Source of the DNA: Holophagales bacterium
Lineage (GTDB): Bacteria; Acidobacteriota; Thermoanaerobaculia; Multivoradales; Multivoraceae
Length of the DNA stretch: 64,000 nucleotides
Direction: 5' to 3'
Assembly: GCA_009845425.1 (NCBI GenBank)
Contig: VXZQ01000004.1
Coordinates: 1-64,000 of the forward strand
Within the stretch, counting starts at the first letter, position 1. Every line of letters starts with the position of its first letter. Below are positions 53,268-60,415 of this stretch, piece after piece. The notes beneath the pieces are model-generated. The model had not been told where the DNA came from and did no database searches. It was given only the letters and a program-made list of their open reading frames with translations. The position numbers and the translations under genes are program-made.

Positions 53268-53648
53268 CTACATGGCGCTGACGACGTCGGTCTGTCCGAA
53301 ATCCAGACCGACGTAGAGCAAGGGGCAGTCGTTTGTTCTGGCCAGATCGTAGGCGAAGCAATCGCCGAAGTTCAGTGCGGACGCATGCACGCCCTTGCCC
53401 CATCGCGCATAGGCGTCGGCAACCCGGCCGGCTGCCGCCGCCGACACGCTCACGACCTCGAGGCCCAGACCGTCGATCAAGTCCGCCATCTCCGAACGCA
53501 AGCCTCGGCGATCGGCCACGATCAACGCTTCTGCGACCGTGGCCGCGGAAATCGCGCAGCGCTCGCTCGCCAGCACCTCAGCACAATCTCCCGCGGCCGA
53601 CTCGTCCAGCAGAACGGCCATCAGGGCGGACGTGTCTACGGCAATCAC
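53268..53648 (-). CDS. VapC-type PIN-domain toxin
   Basis: 126 aa from GTG, overlapping the antitoxin stop (GTGA). The four PIN acidic positions are visible: VDTSALMAVLLDE, the Glu in AATVAEALIV, Asp in NFGDCFAYDLA and the late LLYVGLDFGQTDV. VapC toxins are Mg2+-dependent ribonucleases that cleave tRNA or rRNA. Forms a standard antitoxin-toxin pair with the 53645 gene. Confidence 0.9.
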   Translation of the reverse strand: MIAVDTSALMAVLLDESAAGDCAEVLASERCAISAATVAEALIVADRRGLRSEMADLIDGLGLEVVSVSAAAAGRVADAYARWGKGVHASALNFGDCFAYDLARTNDCPLLYVGLDFGQTDVVSAM

Positions 53649-53902
53649 TCGGGCAGACCGCTTTCGCCATAGAGGAAGTCCTGGCTCCGGGCCGCGCTGG
53701 CGCCGACTTCCGCCTTGCCGGCGGCAGCGGCGCGCACGGAGGCGATCACGGCCCGTCGCGCGTCGGGATCGGGCCGCGGCCGAACGGGAACCAGGGCGAC
53801 CGTTGCCCGGCCATGACGAGTGAGTACCACGTCGTGGCCGGCTTCGGCGCGGCGGACAAGTTCGGTCAGCTTGCCCTTGGCCTTGGATACGGAGATTCGC
53901 AT
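53645..53902 (-). CDS. Phd/YefM-type antitoxin of VapC pair
   Basis: 85 aa from ATG at 53902. The Phd core is clear: ISVSKAKGKLTELVRRAEAGHDVVLTRHGRATVALVPV, here broken into its helix and strand parts. The C-terminal region (ASAARSQDFLYGESGLPE) would wrap the toxin. A palindrome and a 17-base-spaced -35/-10 pair lie just upstream, typical for autoregulation. Confidence 0.85.
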   Translation of the reverse strand: MRISVSKAKGKLTELVRRAEAGHDVVLTRHGRATVALVPVRPRPDPDARRAVIASVRAAAAGKAEVGASAARSQDFLYGESGLPE

Positions 53903-53931
53903 TGGGAACAGCCTAGGGTCATTGGGTTCAG

Positions 53932-53967
53932 ATGGCCCATTCTGGACCATCGTATAGTCCATTGCAA
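53932..53967 (-). promoter_or_regulatory. Promoter with overlapping palindromes for the Phd-VapC operon
   Basis: On the minus strand TTGCAA (53967-53962) and CAGAAT (53944-53939) are 17 bases apart. ATGGTCC-AGAAT-GGGCCAT (53950-53932; one mismatch) overlaps the -10, and TGGAC-n9-GTCCA (53961-53943) fills the spacer. The layout fits autorepression by the antitoxin. Confidence 0.45.
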
Positions 53968-54116
53968 CAGGAGAGCGGAACTCCACCCCGGCTCTCCCTC
54001 CGTGCGGCACGGAGGCTGCCGGCCGACCAGCTACGAGAGAAAGGGTATGGTGTCTCGTCTAGCTGACGAACGTCCATCCAGACGCTAGACCTCGACACTC
54101 GCTCAAGGAGACCGCC

Positions 54117-54983
54117 ATGTGTGACGACAGAACCGATGCCGAGAACGCCACGTACCTGCGCGGAAAGCGACTGACCCGCCGCGAGTTCGGAGCCGTCTCG
54201 GCGGGCGCCGGCCTGACGATCCTGCTGCCGCGGGCGGCGAACGCCCAGAGCGTCACGGAGTCGGAGATCGAGATCACGACCCCCGACGGCGTCTGCGACA
54301 GCTACTTCGTGCATCCGGCGAGCGGCGCGCATCCCGGCGTGCTGATCTGGCCGGACGCGTTCGGTCTGCGGCCGGCGATGCGGCAGATGGCGACCCGCCT
54401 CGCGGAGTCGGGCTACTCGGTGCTCGCCGTCAACCAGTACTACCGGACGAAGAAGGCGCCGATCGCCGAAGGGACGGACTTCGGCGCGCTGCGCGAGACG
54501 CTGATGCCGCTGATGCGGTCTCTCAGCCCGGAGACGAACGTGACGGACGCCAAGGCGTTCGTCGGATTCCTGGACGAGCAGGATGCCGTCGCCAGCGACC
54601 GGAAGATGGGCACGATGGGCTACTGCATGGGTGGTCCCATGACGATGCGGACGGCGGCCGCCCTGCCCGACCGCATCGGCGCCGGCGCCTCCTTCCACGG
54701 CGGCGGACTCGTCACGGACCAGCCGAACAGCCCGCACCTGCTCGTGAAGGACATGACGGCGCACTACCTGTTCGCCATCGCGGAAAACGACGACCAGCGC
54801 CAGCCAGAGGCCAAGGACGTGCTGCGCGAAACCTTCGAAGCCGCCGGCCTGCCGGCCGAGATCGAGGTCTACGAGGACGCGATGCACGGCTGGTGCCCGC
54901 CGGACACGCCGGTCTACCACGAGGCCCAGGCGGAACGGGCCTGGAGCCGCCTCCTGGCCCTGTTCGAGCGCGCCCTGGCGTAG
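54117..54983 (+). CDS. Dienelactone hydrolase family protein, Tat-exported
   Basis: 288 aa with AAGGAGA before the ATG. The N-terminus has a Tat motif (LTRREFGAVSAGAGLTILL). Alpha/beta hydrolase fold with the DLH-type cysteine nucleophile in GYCMGG, an Asp in AENDDQ and the His in AMHGWCPP. Dienelactone hydrolases open lactone rings in chloroaromatic degradation, but exported relatives have undefined substrates. The 214 bases upstream hold the VapC operon promoter and no gene. Confidence 0.88.
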   Translation: MCDDRTDAENATYLRGKRLTRREFGAVSAGAGLTILLPRAANAQSVTESEIEITTPDGVCDSYFVHPASGAHPGVLIWPDAFGLRPAMRQMATRLAESGYSVLAVNQYYRTKKAPIAEGTDFGALRETLMPLMRSLSPETNVTDAKAFVGFLDEQDAVASDRKMGTMGYCMGGPMTMRTAAALPDRIGAGASFHGGGLVTDQPNSPHLLVKDMTAHYLFAIAENDDQRQPEAKDVLRETFEAAGLPAEIEVYEDAMHGWCPPDTPVYHEAQAERAWSRLLALFERALA

Positions 54984-55016
54984 AACGACCAGGCCACCGA
55001 TGGTTCCCCTCCGCAC

Positions 55017-55670
55017 GTGATCACGATCTACCACGTGCCGCGCACCCGCTCGGCCAGGATCATCTGGCTATGCGAGGAACTCGACCTGCCCTACGAAGTC
55101 GTCGCAGTCGACTTCAGCCCGGAGTACCGGAAGTCGGCCGAGTGGCGGCGGCTCAACCCGATCGGCAAGGTGCCAGCGTTGACGGACCTCGATGCGGAGG
55201 GCAACCCCTTCACGATGATCGAGTCCGGCGCAATGGTCCACTACATCCTGGAGCGCTACGGCGAGGGCCGCCTGCAGCCGACCGCAGGCAGCCCCGAGAG
55301 CGCACTGTTCCTGCAGTGGTCCTGGTTCGCCGAGGCAAGCCTCGCCCGGCCACTCGGCGACATGGTCCACCACCGCATCCTCAAGCCGGAGCCGGAGCGC
55401 ATCCCCGCCGTCGTCGAGGACGGCCGGGAGCGGGCCGAGATCTGCCTCGACGCCGTCGAGGCTGCGCTCGAGGGCCGCGACTACCTGATGGGAAGCGAGT
55501 TGACCGCCGCCGACATCATGATGGGCTACTCACTGGCCCTGGCGCAGAGACTGGATGTGCTTGACGACCGGTATCCGAAGCTCCTCGCATACATGGGCCG
55601 GCTCGAAGCCCGGCCGGGGTTCCGGATCGCGTTCGCCGACGCCGAGCGATCAGGTCCGTTGCACGACTGA
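55017..55670 (+). CDS. Glutathione S-transferase family protein
   Basis: 217 aa from GTG. The N-terminal thioredoxin-like domain has TRSARIIWLCEELDLPYE (the candidate catalytic Ser or Arg near the start), NPIGKVPAL with the cis-Pro, and ESGAMVHYILERYG. The helical C-terminal domain contains SELTAADIMMGYSLAL with the conserved Asp. Cytoplasmic; likely detoxification or conjugation, or a small-molecule reductase. No clear ribosome site is seen before the GTG, 33 bases after the preceding gene. Confidence 0.87.
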   Translation: MITIYHVPRTRSARIIWLCEELDLPYEVVAVDFSPEYRKSAEWRRLNPIGKVPALTDLDAEGNPFTMIESGAMVHYILERYGEGRLQPTAGSPESALFLQWSWFAEASLARPLGDMVHHRILKPEPERIPAVVEDGRERAEICLDAVEAALEGRDYLMGSELTAADIMMGYSLALAQRLDVLDDRYPKLLAYMGRLEARPGFRIAFADAERSGPLHD

Positions 55671-55702
55671 CCTGCTCCCGAGGCAGGCGCTCGGCACCGG
55701 AT

Positions 55703-55727
55703 GCCGGCGAAGACGCCGGCGCACCCA
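55703..55727 (+). repeat. Intergenic hairpin repeat, copy 4 (AAGA loop, GCACCCA tail)
   Basis: GCCGGCG-AAGA-CGCCGGC (55703-55720) is directly followed by GCACCCA. It lies in the 79-base gap between the convergent GST and PIN-toxin genes. Confidence 0.65.
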
Positions 55728-55749
55728 AGGCGAGCAACGCTGGAAGGTG

Positions 55750-56244
55750 TCAGTCTGACGTGAGCCAGGGGCGACGCCTGGGTTCCATCACGACGCCGCC
55801 CTCTCCGCCCGGTCTCCCGGCCAGCGGATGGTGCCAGCGAAGACCCTCGAAGCGTGCGAAGTCCCTGTCCGCCGTGGCCAGGTCGCACCCGGCCTCCATG
55901 ACGATCGCCGCGAGGTAAGCGTCGGCGACGAGGTTCCCCGTAACGGCGTAGCGCCTGCACAGACCATCGAAGATCTCCCAGTGTCTCGGACCCGGCCGCA
56001 CCGGCACGCATTGAAGCGGCTCTAGCAGTTTGGCGGCGATGGCCAGCGCCTCGGTGGTTCTTGTCGGCCTTGCGAAGATCTTGCCGTTCGTCACAACCCT
56101 AACGAAGGAACTCAGGACCACCTCCGACATTCCGTAGGCGGCCCCGCCATTGACCAATCCTGTTAGCCACTCACGGTACGCCCGATGTTGCTCCATGTCC
56201 TCACGGTACGCGTAGATGAGCACGTTGACATCGGGAACGATCAA
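55750..56244 (-). CDS. VapC-type PIN-domain toxin
   Basis: 164 aa from TTG at 56244, which overlaps the antitoxin stop (TTGA). PIN acidic residues: VPDVNVLIYAYRED, the Glu in GMSEVVLSSF, and Asp residues in VADAYLAAIVMEAGCDLATADRDFARF. It is 20-30 residues longer than most VapC proteins because of a basic Pro/Gly-rich tail (EPRRRPW). Predicted ribonuclease neutralised by the 56241 antitoxin. Confidence 0.88.
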   Translation of the reverse strand: MIVPDVNVLIYAYREDMEQHRAYREWLTGLVNGGAAYGMSEVVLSSFVRVVTNGKIFARPTRTTEALAIAAKLLEPLQCVPVRPGPRHWEIFDGLCRRYAVTGNLVADAYLAAIVMEAGCDLATADRDFARFEGLRWHHPLAGRPGGEGGVVMEPRRRPWLTSD

Positions 56245-56498
56245 TCGGAGCTCCGGAAGCGATCGCTCTCCATCAGATCAAGCAGATCAGCCCAACTGTC
56301 GATCTTCACACCGGGCCTCAGGCCGCCTTCTCCGCCGGTCAGCAACTCGACCCGCTTCGCCGGCGCACGCCGCTCACCGCGCGCCAGCACCTCTCGGAGC
56401 CCCTCGTCGATCAGAGAAGTGAGCGTCCGCCCCGTCCGCGCCGCGTACCGCTTCGCTTCCGCCAGCAGTTCGTCGTCGAGCCGTACCGTGGTGCGCAT
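56241..56498 (-). CDS. Ribbon-helix-helix VapB-type antitoxin
   Basis: 85 aa. The N-terminal MRTTVRLDDELLAEAKRYAARTGRTL is a ribbon-helix-helix DNA-binding domain (strand then two helices), here seen as RTTVRLDDELL and ARTGRTLTSLIDEGLREVL. The acidic, Trp-containing C-terminus (IDSWADLLDLMESD) is typical of toxin-binding VapB tails. The promoter and probable operator lie 8-37 bases upstream, inside the gap to, and the 3' end of, the methylase gene. Confidence 0.87.
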   Translation of the reverse strand: MRTTVRLDDELLAEAKRYAARTGRTLTSLIDEGLREVLARGERRAPAKRVELLTGGEGGLRPGVKIDSWADLLDLMESDRFRSSD

Positions 56499-56505
56499 GC
56501 AGGGG

Positions 56506-56535
56506 ACGCTATAGCGGCGTATGTCGGTATGTCAA
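56506..56535 (-). promoter_or_regulatory. VapBC promoter with palindrome and direct repeats
   Basis: Minus strand: perfect -35 TTGACA (56535-56530), 16-base spacer, -10 TATAGC (56513-56508). CGCTATAGCG (56507-56516) is a perfect palindrome over the -10, and GACATAC occurs twice with an 8-base period (56533-56527 and 56525-56519). The ATG is only 9 bases beyond the -10, so the mRNA may be leaderless. Confidence 0.6.
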
Positions 56536-57593
56536 CCGACGCTCTTCATCGCTCGTACCGCGGCCTCCTCCAGCTTCTCCGGCGATACGACGTACAGGTA
56601 CTCCTTGTTCCGGAGGTGGCTGACCTGGCCAACCTTCCGGCCGCTCGGATTGAAGACGCCGATCCGGGCGCCGACGTAGCGCCGATAGTCGTTCTCGATC
56701 ACCTGGACCTCACCGCGCCGGGCCAGGATCGCTTCCATCTCCCCACGGCCGAGGAAGCCCTCGTCGCTGAAGGAAACGATGAGATGACGCGCCCGGACCC
56801 TGTCCACGATCCGTTCCCACGCGGCGCGGAACTTCCTCTTGCTGTTGAAGTCGCTCTTGCGCTCGCGGCAGTCGACCCGCTTGCAAGCGACGCCGTAGTG
56901 CTCAGGCTTGTCCCACAGCACCAGACTCTCCCAGACGTGGTAGTTCCCGAGGTAGCTGTGCTGGTTGTACGGCGGATCGAGATAGGCGATGTCCGCTTCC
57001 AGCATCTCTACCGCCTCGGCGGCGTCCATGCGGTGGGCTCTCCCCTTGCCGGCTTCGGCGCGCGGTGCGATCTCCGGCAACCGCAGCTCCAGGTCATTGG
57101 ACGCGCGAGGGGCCCACTGCTTCAGAAAGGCCATCTGCACGCCCGTCGTGCTGTCGACCCGATCCGCCGCCTCCATCAGGGAAACGAGCACGATCGCCCG
57201 AAGTTCCGGGTCGAGGTCCTTGCGCTCGATCTCCTCCCGGATGGCGTCGACCCGGGCGCCGTTCTTCGGCTGCAGGTAGCGGCTCTTCTCGCAGAAGACC
57301 TCCGTGAAGTACCCCGCCGACGGCGGCAGCCGGCTGAACTCGTCGATCAGCAGCCTGGCCTGCCGGAGCTGCTCGGCGGTGCCGTCTGCCTCCACGTAGC
57401 AGCGGGCGATCGCCTCGCCGCAGGCCAGGTAGTCGTTTGCCAACACGCAGTATTGCAGCCGCTTCAGCGCGTCGCCCACCCTGGACGTGCCCGAAAACAG
57501 GTCGAGCACCGTGCCGGCCGGCCGAAGCTGCTCGACGATGCCGGCGATCAGCGGCACGAACTGCCGCTTGGAACCCAGGTACTTGATGGGCAT
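56532..57593 (-). CDS. D12-class N6-adenine DNA methyltransferase (orphan)
   Basis: 353 aa. KYLGSKR at the N-terminus, the SAM-binding VLDLFSGTSRVG (about 29-40) and the catalytic DPPYNQHSY (D206-Y209) identify a Dam/D12-type adenine methyltransferase. No restriction endonuclease gene is adjacent, so it is an orphan or solitary methylase, possibly regulatory or a remnant of a restriction system. It sits beside the VapBC locus, 47 bases after the beta-propeller gene. Recognition site unknown. Confidence 0.9.
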   Translation of the reverse strand: MPIKYLGSKRQFVPLIAGIVEQLRPAGTVLDLFSGTSRVGDALKRLQYCVLANDYLACGEAIARCYVEADGTAEQLRQARLLIDEFSRLPPSAGYFTEVFCEKSRYLQPKNGARVDAIREEIERKDLDPELRAIVLVSLMEAADRVDSTTGVQMAFLKQWAPRASNDLELRLPEIAPRAEAGKGRAHRMDAAEAVEMLEADIAYLDPPYNQHSYLGNYHVWESLVLWDKPEHYGVACKRVDCRERKSDFNSKRKFRAAWERIVDRVRARHLIVSFSDEGFLGRGEMEAILARRGEVQVIENDYRRYVGARIGVFNPSGRKVGQVSHLRNKEYLYVVSPEKLEEAAVRAMKSVG

Positions 57594-57640
57594 TCGGGCT
57601 TAGCCTCTGCCAGGCCCAACGCGGTCTGGAGCCAGCTGCC

Positions 57641-58891
57641 TCAGGGAGACGAAGCGTCGTAGGCCAGCAGTTCGTCCCAGTTGCGGATGTAGAGCACGCC
57701 GTTGCTGACAACCGGATGGGCCCAGCTCGGGCGGCCGTGGTTGTCCACGTCGAAACGGCCCCGTTCGACGTAGCCGTAAGGGGTCGCTTCCGCCAGACCC
57801 GCGAGGTGCCTCTCGCCGAGCAGGAACAGCTTGCCGTCGGCGAGGGTGAGCGAGCCCTTGCCAACGCTGCGTTCCCGCCAAACGGTTTCACCGGTTTCGA
57901 AGTCCACGCAGGCGAGCGCGCTGCCGAAGAACCCGTAGAGGTGTCCTTCGTGGAGCACGACGCCGCCATGGTGGTTGCGAAGTCGCGACTGAAACCACGC
58001 CTGTCCGGTGCTCACGTTGTCGCCTGCCACCCGCACCCGGAGCGCGCCGCCGCCGGTGCCGTAGTCCGAGGTGTAGAAGACGAGGCCGTCCGCGTAGATC
58101 GGCGTCGCCGCGTTCGCGGTGCGGTTCGCCGGCTCGCGGTAGTGCCAGAGCAGCTCGCCGTCCGAGGCCCGCACGCCGACGCCGGCCCTCGCCGTGAAGC
58201 CGACGATCGCCCGCAGCGGATCGCCGCCGTCCTCCAGGTCGACGGCGATCAGGGAGGAGTAGCCGGCCCGGTCGGTCAGGCCGGTGCTGGTCCACATTGT
58301 GGTGCCCGTCTCCCGGTCGAGGGCCGCGATCGCACCGCCGTCGCCGCCCGGCATCACGACCACCCAGTCGCCCTCGATCAGCGGCGACTCGCTGATCCCC
58401 CAACTGATGTTGCGCTGGCCGAAGTCCCGGAGGATGTTCCGCTGCCATGCCACTCTCCCGTCCGAGAGCCGGATGCGCGCCAGGTCGCCCACGCCGGTCA
58501 ACGCGTAGAGCGAATCGCCGGCCACGGTCGGAGTTCCCCGCGGACCGTTGCCCCGGCCGTCCCGCAACCGCGAGCCGAGTTCACGCTCCCAACGGACGCC
58601 GCCGTCCGAAGCATCGAGAGCAAACACGAGGCTTCGACCGCCACGGGTCCCCTGGACGTAGAGCGAGCCCTCGATCACCGCCACCGTGCCGTAGCCCTCG
58701 CCCAGACCGTCGATGCGCCACAACAGCGGTGGGCCTCCGGCCGGCCAGCGGTCGGCGAGCCCGGTCTCGGTCGAGACGCCGTCCCGCCCTGGACCGCGCC
58801 ACTGGGGCCAGTCTTCGGCGGCGGCCGGCGGGAGCGAGGCGGAAAGCGCAACCAGCAGGAGGCCGATCAATCCGGTGTCCAGACGCTTCAT
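57641..58891 (-). CDS. Exported PQQ-type beta-propeller protein
   Basis: 416 aa from ATG at 58891. Signal peptide (LIGLLLVALSASLPPAAA), then WPQWRGPGRDGVS, the usual opening of PQQ_2/outer-membrane-assembly-like propellers, and repeated blades such as VFALDASDGGVRWERELG, IALDRETGTTMW and RASDGELLWHYREP. Eight-bladed propeller expected; binding of PQQ itself is not shown. Similar proteins occur next to sulfatases and oxidoreductases in soil and marine bacteria. Function unknown. Upstream in-frame codons are antisense to the photolyase and are not used. Confidence 0.85.
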   Translation of the reverse strand: MKRLDTGLIGLLLVALSASLPPAAAEDWPQWRGPGRDGVSTETGLADRWPAGGPPLLWRIDGLGEGYGTVAVIEGSLYVQGTRGGRSLVFALDASDGGVRWERELGSRLRDGRGNGPRGTPTVAGDSLYALTGVGDLARIRLSDGRVAWQRNILRDFGQRNISWGISESPLIEGDWVVVMPGGDGGAIAALDRETGTTMWTSTGLTDRAGYSSLIAVDLEDGGDPLRAIVGFTARAGVGVRASDGELLWHYREPANRTANAATPIYADGLVFYTSDYGTGGGALRVRVAGDNVSTGQAWFQSRLRNHHGGVVLHEGHLYGFFGSALACVDFETGETVWRERSVGKGSLTLADGKLFLLGERHLAGLAEATPYGYVERGRFDVDNHGRPSWAHPVVSNGVLYIRNWDELLAYDASSP

Positions 58892-58935
58892 CGCTCGGAC
58901 ACTCTGCTCCGTCGAGCCAGCGCCGTCAACTGCCG

Positions 58936-58941
58936 TACGCT
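58936..58941 (+). promoter_or_regulatory. -10-like box TACGCT before the photolyase gene
   Basis: TACGCT ends 8 bases before the ATG at 58950 and there is no Shine-Dalgarno sequence. Confidence 0.3.
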
Positions 58942-58949
58942 CCGCCACC

Positions 58950-60401
58950 ATGACTCCGATCGCCCAGCAGCCCATCCTCGTCTGGTTCCGGCGGGACCTG
59001 CGGCTCACAGATAACCCCGCGTGGGCGTGGGCTGTCGAGACCGGACGCCCCGTCGTTCCCGTCTTCGTGCTCGACGAGGAGGAAGGCGAGCAGCCGATAG
59101 GCGGCGCGTCGCGGTGGTGGCTGCACGGCAGTCTCGAGGCGCTGGACCGGACGTTGCGCCGCCAAGGCAGCCGGCTCGTTCTCCGGCGCGGGAACGCCGG
59201 CCAGACCATCGCGGCGCTGGCTCGGGAAACCGGCGCGTCGACGGTCGTCTGGAACCGGCTGTACGAACCGGCGATCGAGCGGCGCGACCGGGAGTTCGAG
59301 GAAAGCTGGAACGAAACGGGCCCCGAGCCGCGGAGGTTCCAGGCCGGCCTCCTCTTCAAGCCGGAAGACATCCGAAGCGGCACCGGTCGACCGTACCGGG
59401 TGTTCACGCCGTTCTGGCGCAAATGCGTGGCGCACGGCTTCACGCGCCCGGTTGCGACGCCACCGCTGCCCGCGGCGCCGGCCGCGTGGCCTCGCAGCGA
59501 CGACCTCGAACGCTGGGAGCTCCGCTGCCACGAACCCGACTGGGCGGCCGGCTTCCGCGAAGTCTGGCAGCCCGGTGAGGAGGGCGCACGGAAGCGCCTC
59601 CGCGCTTTCCTGGCCGGCGCGGCGGAGCAGTACGACCAGGATCGCGACCGGCCGGGGATCGAAGCGACCAGCCGATTGTCGCCCCACCTCCACTTCGGCG
59701 AAATCGGTCCGCGCCAGGTCGCGGCGGCGGCCGCCGCCTTGCCTCGCAGACCACGTGAGGCCTTCCTGCGCGAGCTCGGGTGGCGCGAGTTCAGCTATCA
59801 CCTGCTGTTCCACAACCCGGAGATGGGGACCCGGAACCTCAGAACCAGCTTCGACCGCATGCCGTGGCGCGACACACCAGCCGATCTGAAGTGCTGGCAG
59901 CGCGGCCAGACCGGCTACCCCATCGTCGACGCCGGGATGCGCGAACTCTGGACCACGGGCTGGATGCACAACCGGGTGCGGATGCTCGTCGCTTCCTTTC
60001 TCACCAAGCACCTGCTGATCGACTGGCGGCACGGCGCGGACTGGTTCTGGGACACCCTGGTCGACGCGGACTGGGCCAACAACAGCTGTGGCTGGCAGTG
60101 GACCGCGGGAAGCGGCGCCGACGCGGCGCCCTACTTCCGGATCTTCAACCCGGTCGCCCAGTCGCGGCGCTTCGACTCCGCGGGCACGTACGTCAGGAGG
60201 TGGGTGCCCGAGTTGCGGCACCTGCCCGAGAGCGTGATTCACGCTCCGTGGCAGTCGACCGAGTCGACGCTTGCCCCGGCTGGCGTCCGGCTCGGGGAGA
60301 CCTATCCGCTGCCCATGGTCGATCACGCCGCGGCACGCGAGCGGGCGCTCGACGCCTGGCGCACCCATGTCCGGGGCCAACCGCCAGCCGACAGGCGCTG
60401 A
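58950..60401 (+). CDS. phrB: Deoxyribodipyrimidine photolyase (class I)
   Basis: 483 aa from ATG at 58950. The antenna-domain start LVWFRRDLRLTDNPAW, then the FAD-binding C-terminal half: SRLSPHLHFGEIGPR, FLRELGWREFSYHLLFHNP, GYPIVDAGMRELWTTGWMHNRVRM and WANNSCGWQWTAGSGADAAPYFRIFNP. These are the class I photolyase signatures. It repairs cyclobutane pyrimidine dimers with blue light; (6-4) or cryptochrome activity is less likely but not excluded. Light exposure of the habitat is implied. Divergent from the beta-propeller gene. Confidence 0.95.
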   Translation: MTPIAQQPILVWFRRDLRLTDNPAWAWAVETGRPVVPVFVLDEEEGEQPIGGASRWWLHGSLEALDRTLRRQGSRLVLRRGNAGQTIAALARETGASTVVWNRLYEPAIERRDREFEESWNETGPEPRRFQAGLLFKPEDIRSGTGRPYRVFTPFWRKCVAHGFTRPVATPPLPAAPAAWPRSDDLERWELRCHEPDWAAGFREVWQPGEEGARKRLRAFLAGAAEQYDQDRDRPGIEATSRLSPHLHFGEIGPRQVAAAAAALPRRPREAFLRELGWREFSYHLLFHNPEMGTRNLRTSFDRMPWRDTPADLKCWQRGQTGYPIVDAGMRELWTTGWMHNRVRMLVASFLTKHLLIDWRHGADWFWDTLVDADWANNSCGWQWTAGSGADAAPYFRIFNPVAQSRRFDSAGTYVRRWVPELRHLPESVIHAPWQSTESTLAPAGVRLGETYPLPMVDHAAARERALDAWRTHVRGQPPADRR

Positions 60402-60415
60402 GACGGCGCTAACCG

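Noticed and set aside
53211..53268. Possible attachment site or island edge near the VapC locus
   Set aside because: No tRNA, integrase or direct repeat is visible around it.
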